Shown here in pieces: positions 1-8,965 of a stretch of 64,000 nucleotides of DNA. A program made the translations under genes and the position numbers. This DNA comes from Aegilops tauschii subsp. strangulata (Eukaryota; Streptophyta; Magnoliopsida; Poales; Poaceae): contig NC_053038.3 of NCBI RefSeq assembly GCF_002575655.3, positions 141,066,885 to 141,130,884 on the forward strand. The letters run 5' to 3'. The notes beneath the pieces are model-generated. The model was given only the letters and a program-made list of their open reading frames with translations, did not search any database and was not told the DNA's origin. Position 1 is the stretch's first letter, and each line of letters starts with the position of its first letter.

Positions 1-218
1 CCCCGAACAAATGGATGAAGAGGGAATCCCAGCCCACAGACAAAGTGTGTGAGAAACACAACCATCTCATGGGGCTCGAGGGTAGGGATGATTTGCCCTT
101 TTGCCGGGAGTCGGTGAGCAATCTCCTTGGCTAAATACCCGGCCTCCCGGAGCTCCGTGATGTCCTTCTTCTTGACGGAGGAGGCCATCCACTTGCCTCC
201 AGCTCTGGATCCGGACAT
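1..218 (-). pseudogene. Antisense PF04195-like gene of element A, N-terminal part
   Basis: Start codon is at 218-216 on minus, and 73 codons stay open to the window edge. The protein starts MSGSRAGGKWMASSVKKKD and contains HFVCGLGFPLHPFVRG, matching the start of the element B antisense protein at 16305. That family is the plant 'putative gypsy type transposon' domain (PF04195, from memory), whose biochemical role is unknown. No stop or frameshift is visible in this piece, but the C-terminal exons are outside the window. It is listed as a pseudogene because it is partial here and its relatives in this window are broken. Confidence 0.6.
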
Positions 219-766
219 GTTTGGAGTGCCTTCTCGAACGAGGAAAAGCTAAAGCTTGGGCGCTAGAGCTCAAGGACGGAAGAACTGAAGGAGAGAAAGG
301 GTGTGGGTAAAGGGAGAGAGCCCTTATCCCCTTATAAAGGCAGCGAATATCAAGCGCCTCCTTACTCACCCTAAAAACATGCCTATTCCCAAGGGTCGTA
401 TAAATGGCACAGTTGGGTTACCCATGCCCGCATTGATGAGAATCCCGCGATAAGGGGACACGATCTCTGCTTTGACAATATGTGCCAATGGCAACCGCGT
501 CTCAAAACGTGGAGCGGCAACGGTTCGAAATTATCACCGGACAGACGTGATGTCGTGTTATTAAAAAAGTTGTCAGTGGATGGAACTCGTGTAAAAATAT
601 ATATATATTCTCTCTGCAGTCATGTATGGTGTGTCTGTGGCAGATCCGGATACTATCGTCGCATCCGAAGACTATCTTGGAGTTCAGAAAGGGGAACCCG
701 CCTTGCAATGCCGAAGACCATCTGCGCGCCAGACTCCTCGTCATTGAAGCCAGGTTCAGGGGCTAA
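219..766 (-). promoter_or_regulatory. Upstream region of the element A antisense gene and 3' PPT
   Basis: No gene is seen here. A minus-strand TATA-like sequence (CCTTTATAAGG) lies at 331-340, about 115 bp upstream of the ATG at 218. Element B has the same spacing (TATA 16189, ATG 16305). The stretch ends in the purine-rich CAGGTTCAGGGGCTAA directly before the LTR at 767, the plausible plus-strand PPT of element A. An AT-rich run of about 20 bp sits near 595-612. Confidence 0.5.
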
Positions 767-1243
767 TGAGGGAGTCCTGGACTAAGGGGTCCTCGGGCGT
801 CCGGCCTGTTATCCATGGGCCGGACTAATGGGATGTGGAGACATGAAGGCAGAAGACTGTACCCGTGTCCCGATTGGACTCTACTTGGCGTGGAAGGCAA
901 GCTTGGCGACCGATTATGAAGATTCCTTCTTATGTAACCGACTCTATGTAAACCCTTGATCCCCTGGTGTCTATATAAACTGGAGGGGTTAGTCCGGAAA
1001 GGATAGACATTACCATAGTCATACAGGCTAGGCTTCTAGGTTTTAGCCATTACGATCTCGTGGTAGATCAACTCTTCTAACACTCATATTCATCAAGAAC
1101 AATCTAGCAGGAAGTAGGGTATTACCTCCACAGAGAGGGCCTGAACCTGGGTAAACATCGTGTCCCCCGTCTCATGTTACCATCGACCCTAGACGCACAG
1201 TTCGGGACCCCCTACCCGAGATCCGCCGGTTTTGACACTGACA
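767..1243 (+). repeat. 3' LTR of element A (477 bp)
   Basis: The LTR begins TGAGGGAGTCC and ends TTTGACACTGACA, with TG...CA termini. It aligns along its length with the reverse complement of the two 470-bp element B LTRs. A TATA-like CTATATAAAC near 970 is the likely Pol II promoter. It is the 3' LTR because the internal region with PPT lies on its left. Confidence 0.85.
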
Positions 1244-2258
1244 AAGGGCCCTTGCCAGCAAGGCATTCCGGCAAGGCTTCTTCTGGCCCACCGCCCTCCA
1301 GGATGCAACAGCACTAGTAACCAAGTGTGAAGCGTGTCAGTTCCATTCAAAGAAGCTTCATCAACCAGCTCAAGCCCTCCAAACAATCCCTCTCTCCTGG
1401 ACATTTTTTGTCTGGGGGCTCGACATACTAGGTCCCTTCCCCCGTGCTGTCGGGGGCTTTAAGTACTTGTACATTACAATCGACAAGTTCACAAAGTGGC
1501 CGGAGGTGGAACCGGTGAGGAAGGTGACAGCACAGTCAGCCGTCAAGTTCTTCAAGGGACTAGTCTGCCGTTTTGGTGTGCCAAACAGAGTCATCACCGA
1601 CAATGCCACGCAGTTCACAAGCCACACCTTCATGCAATACATTCAAGACCTCGGCAGCAAGGTCTGTTTTGCTTCCGTGGCACATCCACGGAGCAACGGC
1701 TAAGAGGAGAGGGCAAATGCTGAAGTGTTGCGAGGCTTGAGAACAAAGACTTTTGGCAAGCTGCACAAGAGCGGAAGGCACTGGATTGATGAGTTGCCGG
1801 CGGTTCTTTGGTCGATGAGGACGACGCCAAATCGAGCTACCGGCCAAACACCCTTTGCCCAAGTATATGGGGCAGAAGTAGTTCTCCCCACGGAACTCAT
1901 ATACGGGTCGCCTCGAGTGCTCGCTTATGATGAGCTTGAGCAAGAGCAGTTGCGGCAAGATGACACAACGCTCCCTGAGGAAGATCGTCTTCGGGCAGCT
2001 GCGAGAGCAGCATGCTACCAGTAGGCCTTGCGCCGCTACCATAGCCGTAAGGTCCATGCCCGAAGCTTTGAGGAAGGCGACCTTGTTCTTCGGCATGTTC
2101 AGTCGGCCAAGAATTCCAACAAGTTGACGCCGAAGTGGGAAGGCCCTTATTGGGTAATACGAGTCACCAGGCCCGGCGCAGTCCGCCTGGAGACCGAAGA
2201 TGTTGTCCCAGTGAGCAACTCCTGGAACATCGAGCATCTTCGCAAGTTTTACCCATAA
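1244..2258 (+). pseudogene. Gypsy pol fragment: integrase (element F)
   Basis: The frame runs from the zinc-finger part (CEACQF at about 1311) through the catalytic core: GLDILGPF, then VITDNATQF with the second Asp, then SVAHPRSNG where the catalytic Glu region follows. It continues to the C-terminal chromatin-side segment (LRRYHSRKV, GDLVLR, WEGPYWV) and a natural stop at 2256-2258. Two in-frame stops break it: TAA at 1701-1703, in place of the Gln usually following SNG, and TAG at 2022-2024. Everything N-terminal (gag, protease, RT, RNase H) is missing because element A is inserted at 1243. Both stops look like C-to-T changes in Gln codons. It is not functional. Confidence 0.85.
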
Positions 2259-3425
2259 GGCGCGGCTTGCCGGGCCCCTCGGAAAGCCACCTTTTGTACA
2301 AGCTTTGCCGACAAGGCATGTAACCCTCTGTACAAAGCCAGGCGCAGACCCTGAGCATAAATAAACGAAGCCCTGGCGCCCTAAGTTATAGCATGCATGC
2401 TAGGGTTAAGTCTCTTCCTCGGATAGGGTTGATAGTGCTTAGAGGCGGCTAACCCCTAGCCTAGAGGTCGAGTGTGCATCTTTCTGTCCTCTTTGGTTCG
2501 CAGGGCACGTGGACATATCTCCTGGGCCGCTTGGGAGAAAGAGGATGGACCGGCAGTCCAGCCCCGGCAAGCCAGACCGCCGGGGGCTGAAGACACAAGG
2601 ATCCAACCACGGCAAGCCAAGGTTGCCGGGGGCTGCGGATTCAGATAAGTCTTTTATCCCCTGTTATGCACCTCCGTATAGAACTGGGACATATGAGACT
2701 CGTTTATATTCTTAAAACCACCGTGCTCCCCTTTTCCCGTACCCAAGGGCTATCCCCTGGGTCGGAACTTGGTCGTAGTCGCGGCGGCAAGAGAAATGAA
2801 CGGGGGGCCTAACCCTGCTTCGCCCCTGCCTCCGCCGAGAGTGTGAGAACGGTCGACCAAAGCGGCGGGACGGCAAGGCCTGTTGCCGGGCAACACTGTT
2901 TACCTTAAAAATAACAAGGATTCGTCCTTTGCATGGGCCTCGCTCACGCAAAAAGAACCCGACAAGCACACTTTTTCATTAAAAACGTCCCATACAGGTA
3001 CAGTTCGTACGGAAAGAAAAACATGAGCAAGGGGATCACAAGTTTCAAATCTAGCAAGTGCCCGCAGGCTTACAAACTAAAAAGAGATAAGGTGCCCGTA
3101 ATCCTTTTCTTGTCCCTCTCCTTAGGAGGTGAAACAAGACAGCAGGAGGGGGAAAGGAGCGGCTAGGCGAGGTGCGAGAAGCAGAAGGCGCCAAGAGGGC
3201 ATCCCGGTGCCGGCGGAGGGGCTGGAAGATGAGGCAACGGCCCAACAATACGCGACGAAGGCGTCGGTGCCCGCGTACTCCGAGTTGACGGCCGCCGCCC
3301 GCCTTCTTCGCCTTCTCCGGCCCTCCTACGCCAGTCGCCCAAGGAGGCGATGGGGAACGCGCCGATGTAGAGCTTGATGAGGAAGGCCCTCGGCAGGGCG
3401 CGAAGCCGAGGGAGGGGCGACACGA
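2259..3425 (+). other. Non-coding spacer of element F between pol and the antisense gene
   Basis: No conserved protein is seen. The stretch has repeated GC-rich tracts of the form CCGGCAAG...TTGCCGGGG, and two PPT-like GCCGGGGGCTG motifs near 2579 and 2625. Low-complexity C-rich and A-rich segments follow near 2730 and 3000. It corresponds to the variable 3' region of Tat-type Gypsy elements. Confidence 0.5.
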
Positions 3426-4078
3426 TCAGTCGAAGTCGGGGTCGGCATCCTGCTGCCCGACTCCCTCATCGTCGCTGTCGCTGTCCTCCTCGTCACTCCC
3501 GCTCGAGGAGGAATTTTCATCATCGGAGGAGCTCTCCACACAACACTTCAGGCGAGTTCTGAGATCTCCGAAGACCTTGACGGAGAGTAGGCCGCCCTCC
3601 ATTAACTTGAAGTAGAGGACGAGCCCCACCGTCAGGCTGTGGATGCAAGCAAATGTCTTGCATCCATGACGGAGATACATAACATGAGGAGGGGGGAAGT
3701 CAATGTCGACCCACGTGCCGCCGGTCCCACGGCCCCTCATGTGCAATCTGAGGGACTGGGGCGGATCAAGCTATATCTCCTGGGCAAAGGGGGTGGTGAG
3801 ACGGAGACGACGACGCGGTGGCCGGCGCAGCCTGATGAAGAACTCGTGGGGCTGGTCCCCGACGTGACCCTCCGCCACGGGAGGCACCGCTGGCAAAGAC
3901 ACGGCCGTCGCGCCGCCTCGTCCCCCTCTCCCCCAACCGCCGCGGCAACCTCGGCCACGCCCCTCCCCCTTCCTCTCGTGGCTGGCTCCGCCACCGCGGG
4001 CTCATGGGAAGAAGGGACACGCTGGAGAGCAGCGAACCTCGCCGCCACCATTGAAGGCCCAACACCTCCTCTCGCCAT
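3426..4078 (-). pseudogene. B3-like DNA-binding-domain gene antisense in element F, broken
   Basis: On minus, one frame gives GDQPHEFFIRLRRPPRRRLR then a stop (TAG, 3773-3771), then WVDIDFPPPHVMYLRHGCKT, FKLMEGGLLSVKVFG, and an acidic Ser/Asp/Glu tail ending at the TGA at 3428-3426. The HxFFxRLxxP start, the YLRHGCKTFA middle and the FKLxxxxLLSVKVFG end match the grass B3-like proteins often annotated near Gypsy elements (recognition from memory). The likely start is the ATG at 4078 in another frame (MARGGVGPSM), so a frameshift lies near 3870-3900. A TATA-like box sits about 80 bp upstream. With one stop and one frameshift it is a pseudogene. It could instead be a diverged plant transposon ORF with B3-like fold. 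Confidence 0.55.
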
Positions 4079-4155
4079 GGCCGATGGAGGGAAAAAGCAA
4101 TGTTGAAAAAGGATGGATGCGGAAGGAATGTGGGATGACGCCCTCCCTCCACCTC

Positions 4156-4164
4156 CTTATAAAG
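4156..4164 (-). promoter_or_regulatory. TATA-like box for the antisense gene of element F
   Basis: Minus reads CTTTATAAGG about 80 bp upstream of the candidate ATG at 4078. The same kind of box precedes the antisense genes of elements A, B, C and E. The remaining bases to 4674 are GC-rich spacer without a recognisable gene. Confidence 0.45.
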
Positions 4165-4674
4165 AAGCGGGGTCGAGGCTCAGCTGCCCCACTCAGCCAA
4201 TCCAGCCATCGGAGGCGCAGGGAATCGGGACCAACCCGCTGCCCCAATCAGCGACGGCCCGGTTTCCCACCTCCGCCACCTGCCACTTGCATGGAGGACG
4301 CGTGGCGGGCGCGCAAGACCGAAAAAATGGGTGAGACGACCGTTCCCCGCCCCGTGATCATGGGGCGTGGATGCCTCGAAGACCGCAACCCAAGCCCATT
4401 CAGTAAATGAACCGTGCCTCCATGCCTCCCTCTTTTTATGGGGAAGGCGCGAGCGACCTCTTTACCATGATATGATGCATGCGTGCGAAAACCGCCCCAC
4501 GCATGCCGCCCACATCACGCACGATCCTCCACGACGCGCGTCCAACGCGGGTCACGGGGAAGCGCAGCGGACGAAGAGTTACTGCGGTGAAAATCCGCCC
4601 TGCCTGCCCGCGCACCATTCTGGGCCTAGCCCAACAACGTGTCACGCTTATGTGTGGCCCAGGCCCGGGGCTCC

Positions 4675-5850
4675 TGTTGGTGTACAAAAGTAGGGGCACA
4701 CCTTTGTACCCCTTTACTTGTGCACGGGCAGTCGGAGCCGCGCGCCATGGCCACACTAAGTAGGGCAGAGGAGGGGGGCAGAGAGAAGCCGAAGCCCAAG
4801 ACAACGCCAAGGCCAAGAACACAAAGAAGCAGAGGGACAGAGTAGGTTCCCCCGGCAAGACCCTTGCCGGGGCAGCCTCAGCGGCCCCGGCAAGATCCTT
4901 GCTGGGGCAGCTCGCCCACACCAACGGAGTGAGCCGCCCTTGAGCCCATAGGTTCCAACCCAACCAACTATGTTGGGACCAGGGCTCGGGAGGCACCTTC
5001 GAAGTGGCATGCAGATCTTTGCCAAGATCATAAACACACAAGATCAGATGAGGACCAGAAGACGGCGACCCTCGGCGAGTTCCTTGCCGAGTTAGGCCAT
5101 AAGACCCCCGGCAAGATCCTTGCTGGGGGCGACTGCGCGCCACGGCAAGACCCTTGCCGGGCCCCCGACATGGCCCTTGCCGAGGATACCAGTGGGGCCA
5201 CTGCCAGGCCCGCACTAGCCAAGTTTCTACCGCCATTCGCATGCAGCTGCCAGCCCAACCAATTGGGCTGGCAGCTGCGTGGCAACATGCAGCTTCCAGG
5301 CCAGATCAGCAAGTGCCTACGTGGTGGCATGCAGATCTTCGTGAAGACCCTACCACTGCGCCACCTCAGCTGCTTGCCTACCTATGTGGCGCCGCATGCA
5401 TCGCTGGCCAGGGCGCGTGTCGAAGCGAGGAGGAGCGGCGACGGACGGGACGGGCCTCGCTCCCCGTCCCCGATAAAGCCAGGGGACACCTAAGCGACGC
5501 ATTAAATGCGTCTTGTCCTGTAATACGGGCGATAAGCTCACAGTACTGTAGGCCTTTCCACCTCCTGTGTGCCACTGTGGCAGCCCCACTCGAATATAAA
5601 AGGAGGCCCATGGCATACTAGAGAGGGATTCGGCTCTTTTGAACTTCGCAGCCACCATAGCTAGTTCGAGAGCTTAAGAACTCTCTCAAATACACACCAA
5701 AGCAGGACTAGGGTATTACGCATCCTTGCGGACCGAACCTGGGTAAACGATCCTTGTGTTGACTGCTGATCCTGCTCTTCTCACAACCCTGCGCCCCGGC
5801 AACCGTAGTAGGGATTCTTGTGATCCCATAGGTGTCATTTCCCACCGACA
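4675..5850 (+). repeat. 3' LTR of element F (1,176 bp)
   Basis: Termini are TGTTGGTGTAC...TTTCCCACCGACA. A TATA box (TATAAAA, 5595-5601) precedes a GC-poor transcribed region. The sequence upstream of 4675 ends GGCCCGGGGCTCC, PPT-like. The U3 part contains several inverted CCGGCAAG...CTTGCCGG motifs (about 4851, 4884, 5106, 5139) and a perfect 16-bp-arm hairpin at 5243-5278. The family was not recognised. Confidence 0.75.
5243..5278. repeat. Perfect hairpin in the F LTR
   Basis: GCAGCTGCCAGCCCAA is followed by loop CCAA and the exact reverse complement. The 16-bp arms have no mismatch, in an otherwise decayed element. Confidence 0.9.
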
Positions 5851-6702
5851 CATTGCTAATCCTTTACGAGGAGGGCCAATTCATCAACTTAAACCATTTT
5901 TACCAGCAATTGTCTAATGATCACAATCATATTACCCTCGATATATAGTGATGTTAGGGGGGTAGGGCCCTTGCTGCCCCCTGTCTTCGCCATTGTGCGC
6001 GCGTTAGAGAGATGAAGCGGAAGGCATGGATGATGAGAGGGGGGCATTGGATATATAATTAATGTGGGTGTATTAGCTATATATGTAATCCTATATAGAG
6101 AGGTATAGATTGATGGATGTGGACGTGGGAAAGAGGGTGAGACCTCACTAGATATATAGATTGATCAGTTTATGTGGAAAACTATCAAAGACCTAGCTAT
6201 ATACACACACACACATAGTGGAACATCGATCGTTGCGCATGCACGTGAGAGATAAAGAATGCCCGATATGATGGAGAGGGGGATGTGTGTGTGTGTGTGC
6301 CTTCATGGGAGACCGACCTGAAGAAAAAGATTGCATGTGTGCGATGGATAATGCTGACTCGTAGTGTGTGTGCATGCATGCACGAGAGAAAGTTAGTGGT
6401 ACAATTATAAAGAGAAGACCAATGTGTGGGTGTAAAAGACTAGGTGAGGTCATAATCAATGTAAAGTTGAATTCAAATATTTGAATAAGAGATCATGATG
6501 TTTGAAACCCATGCATGCATGAATATAACGGAGATCTGCGCGGTGTGGTTTGGAAACGAGCATGTTGTAATGTATACGCATTGAACAAGGTCAGACTGGT
6601 TTGAATTTGAGATACCGATGGCAGACATCGTTTGGCCACATTGCATCCGTGCATGGACACACTATTCTAATTGGAGATGATGGGTGGCTTTCGCATCACA
6701 TA
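5851..6702. other. Unclassified AT-rich sequence
   Basis: No gene, LTR or TIR is recognised. It contains short CA/GT microsatellites (about 6203-6216 and 6283-6299), TATATA tracts and CATGCATGCA runs. It may be target DNA of element F or part of CACTA element G. The five bases after the F LTR are CATTG, a possible target-site duplication whose partner is off-window. Confidence 0.4.
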
Positions 6703-7216
6703 TCTATATCTATACCCGTATATATATTATATTATATATTTTTTATATAATGTGCGGATAACTTTAACTTTGAAAGATGGTCGTTGGATGAGGCCAATCC
6801 GATGGTGTAGAGCTGGCAAATTTGAGCACTACTGGCCATTGGATATCATCTAGATTCCACGAGATTTTTCCACATGTACAATCTAGAAGACTCTATGGTT
6901 GAACTTAAGCATAATGCACAAACCTCAAAACACAAGCACTTCTTCTTTGTTCTAGAATCTTCCGTATCAGAATTGCCCAAATGTTTTTCTACATGATTTG
7001 TTTTTACTTTATGCCTTACAACGCACAATTCCATGAATCTTAAAATAGATTAGCTTTCTTATAAAAACTAGATGATTTTGAATGAAATGGACTATAAGAA
7101 TTAAACGAACATCTACGTCATGCATATATGACTCAAAGCTTACATGCTATAATGTGGTATTTATTCATAATTTGGTTGCCAAATCTCATGCGTGCAATGC
7201 ACGTGTACCTTACTAG
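6703..7216 (+). mobile_element. Possible small Helitron
   Basis: The right end has the Helitron 3' signature: a short palindrome CGTGCAATGCACG at 7191-7203 followed within 10 bases by CTAG at 7213-7216 and then T. A possible 5' end is A/TCTATATC at 6702/6703, giving about 514 bp. No protein is encoded. The 5' end is weakly supported because many TC dinucleotides occur in this AT-rich run. Confidence 0.35.
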
Positions 7217-7289
7217 TCTAAATGGTGTCTGTGTGTGTGTTGTGCGTGTTAAACACATTGTATATAGTATATCATACTAGTCTAAATTG

Positions 7290-8060
7290 TCTTTTTTTGG
7301 GTACACGTTAAGCTTGTTCTCCCGAAATTTCAAGCCGCGCCTTGTTATGCCAAAATTTCAAGCTAGCGTCTTTGTCTATCGTGCTGCGAAACTCCCGCCA
7401 TTTCAACCCGCGCCTTGTTAACCCGAAATATTTAAGATATATCTTTGTCTCGTTGTGCTCCGACAACACCCTCCATCTCAACCCGCGCCTTGCTATTCCA
7501 AAATTACAACGCGCACGAAAACTCCCACCTCCTGTGAAATCCCGACACGCGAAATGCCCGTGATACCCCTGAACCGAAAGAACCGCCTCAAATCGGTGGG
7601 GGTACTTTTGTAACTTACCCCACATTTCGAACAAGCGCGTCCCTAAGCCATGGTTCCCCACTCCCATCCCATCCGCCCACCCATTCGTACACCGAGACCG
7701 GGAAAACCCGTGAAGCCCCACACCGTCCTTCGTCCGCCACCCAGCCGGAGCCTCTTCCCCGACGACGTCGTCCACAGCAACACCTCGACGTCCCTCATCC
7801 ACCGTACCGGATGAGGACCCGTCGTCGATCTAGTCGTCCCGCCGGTTCAGCCACCCCGTCCTCCACCTCCAAGGAGCTGCCCCGACGTTCCCCTCATCTT
7901 TCGCGCCACCTCCATTCCCACACTGCCGTCTTCACCTGCACCACCGGAAGAGCAGCATCATCACCATCCTCGGATGAAGCTGCAGCCTAATCGGCGCCAC
8001 CAAAGAGGTTGTACACTAATTGCCGCATTTTCTTCTTTATTCGATCTCACGGTGCTGCCG
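7290..8060 (+). other. 5' region of the CACTA-borne gene
   Basis: This is a C-rich, gene-like leader with repeated motifs (CCCGCGCCTTGTTA-like at about 7334, 7406 and 7482). It ends in CACCAAAGAGGTTGTACAC near 8000, which recurs at the exon-intron boundary near 9145. No long reading frame is conserved. It resembles the upstream part of a gene commonly carried by wheat CACTA elements (from memory), but I cannot define exons here. Confidence 0.4.
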
Positions 8061-8302
8061 GCGCTCGGTCCCGAGCCGAAACGGCGCGGCTCCATCCACG
8101 GCGGCGTCGCCGGCCACTTCCTCCACGGCGTCGCTCCCTCGGCGGTGACGTCCACACCAGTAGGAGCTGCTGCTGCTTTAGCTCTCGCTGCGCTGCTTCT
8201 CTGCTCTTGCTCTCGGTCCCCTGCCTGGTCTGCTCTTGCTCTTGCTCTTGCTCGCGCTGCTGCTCTCGCTCTTGCTCTTGCTTGCGATGCTGCTCCGATT
8301 TA

Positions 8303-8750
8303 GCTACACTTCAGTCGACTGAATTGACTTTTGGGTCAGTCGATTTTCAGGGGGTGGGGGGCTCGCTGGAGTTAAGGAAGAACCAACCGCAGCGGGGAGG
8401 GGGGCTTGCCGGAGAGGTACCCCACTATCTATCTTAGGGTTCAGGGTGGGGGCGGTGGTCTCCGGCGTTGGTGGGGTGGTGGCGTGGGGATTGCCATAGA
8501 AAAAGCTTGGCATGGGGGGGGGGCTAGAGGGATTGTCGGGGCGGCTGCGGACCGGCGGTGGGGAGTGTTTTCGGGGCGGGCGGGGCGGCGCACCACCGGC
8601 TGCGAGCAGCGGGGGCGGCTGTTTGGCCGGTGGTGGCTGGCGGCTCAGGGGGGTAGAGGTTGAAGATGAACTGCAGGCCCTTGATTTTGTATCCAACGAC
8701 TGCAAATTTGACTGACCAGAGATGAAAAAGTCAGTCGACTGACGTGTAGC
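8303..8750. mobile_element. MITE-like insert with terminal inverted repeats
   Basis: Left GCTACAC-T-TCAGTCGACTGA (8303-8322) and right TCAGTCGACTGA-C-GTGTAGC (8731-8750) are inverted copies. The homology continues imperfectly inward (GGTCAGTC...ATTT.CAG on both sides), giving about 40-50 bp TIRs around a G-rich core. Each TIR contains a perfect palindrome (TTCAGTCGACTGAA at 8310-8323, GTCAGTCGACTGAC at 8730-8743). No ORF for a transposase is seen. No clear target duplication is found, so the superfamily is uncertain. Confidence 0.5.
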
Positions 8751-8965
8751 GTCACCTCTAGTTTGTTCAGTTTCGATAGTAAAATTTAGTTTCGACAGTT
8801 AAGTTCAGTTTGGACAGTTAAATTCAATTTCGACAGTTAAGTTCAGAGATGAGCGACTGATGTATTTTACATCTAGCACTTTGTGGTTATGTATTTTACG
8901 TCATCTATTGGAGATGCTATTAGAATTCCACTCAGGTTAACGTTGTCTCTCTTGTCCTGCTTCAG
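8751..8965 (+). repeat. Short imperfect tandem repeat GTTCAGTTTCGACAGTTAA
   Basis: Units of about 18-20 bp (GTTCAGTTTCGACAGTTAA-like) are repeated roughly four times between 8763 and 8848, followed by AT-rich intron-like sequence ending in the splice acceptor TTCAG at 8961-8965. Confidence 0.55.

Larger units (their letters stand above)
1..1243 (+). mobile_element. Gypsy element A, 3' end (TGAGGGAGTCC family, Fatima-like)
   Basis: This is the right end of a Ty3/Gypsy LTR retrotransposon of the same family as element B (15290-24387) but in the opposite orientation. Positions 1-766 hold the start and upstream region of the antisense gene; 767-1243 is the 3' LTR. Sense is plus, because the antisense gene lies on minus and the LTR starts TGAGGGAGTCC and ends TTTGACACTGACA in plus orientation. 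The element continues left of the window. At 1244 the sequence changes abruptly to the integrase of another Gypsy element, so A is inserted in element F. The 5 bp after the LTR are AAGGG; the matching copy is outside the window. The family name is from memory and tentative. Confidence 0.8.
1244..5850 (+). mobile_element. Gypsy element F, 3' half
   Basis: This is the right part of an older Ty3/Gypsy element on plus. It holds the C-terminal part of pol (integrase) to 2258, a non-coding spacer, a minus-strand B3-like pseudogene (3426-4078) with its promoter, then the 3' LTR 4675-5850. Element A interrupts pol at 1243/1244, so the 5' half should lie left of the window. It has the layout of Tat-type elements with an extra gene antisense to pol next to the 3' LTR. 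I do not recognise the family from its LTR (TGTTGGTGTACAAAAG start). Confidence 0.75.

Noticed and set aside
1560..2237. 225-codon minus-strand ORF
   Set aside because: Shadow of the plus-strand integrase, which has clear catalytic motifs.
4436..5242. 268-codon minus-strand ORF
   Set aside because: It crosses the LTR start and hairpin repeats, with no conserved motif.
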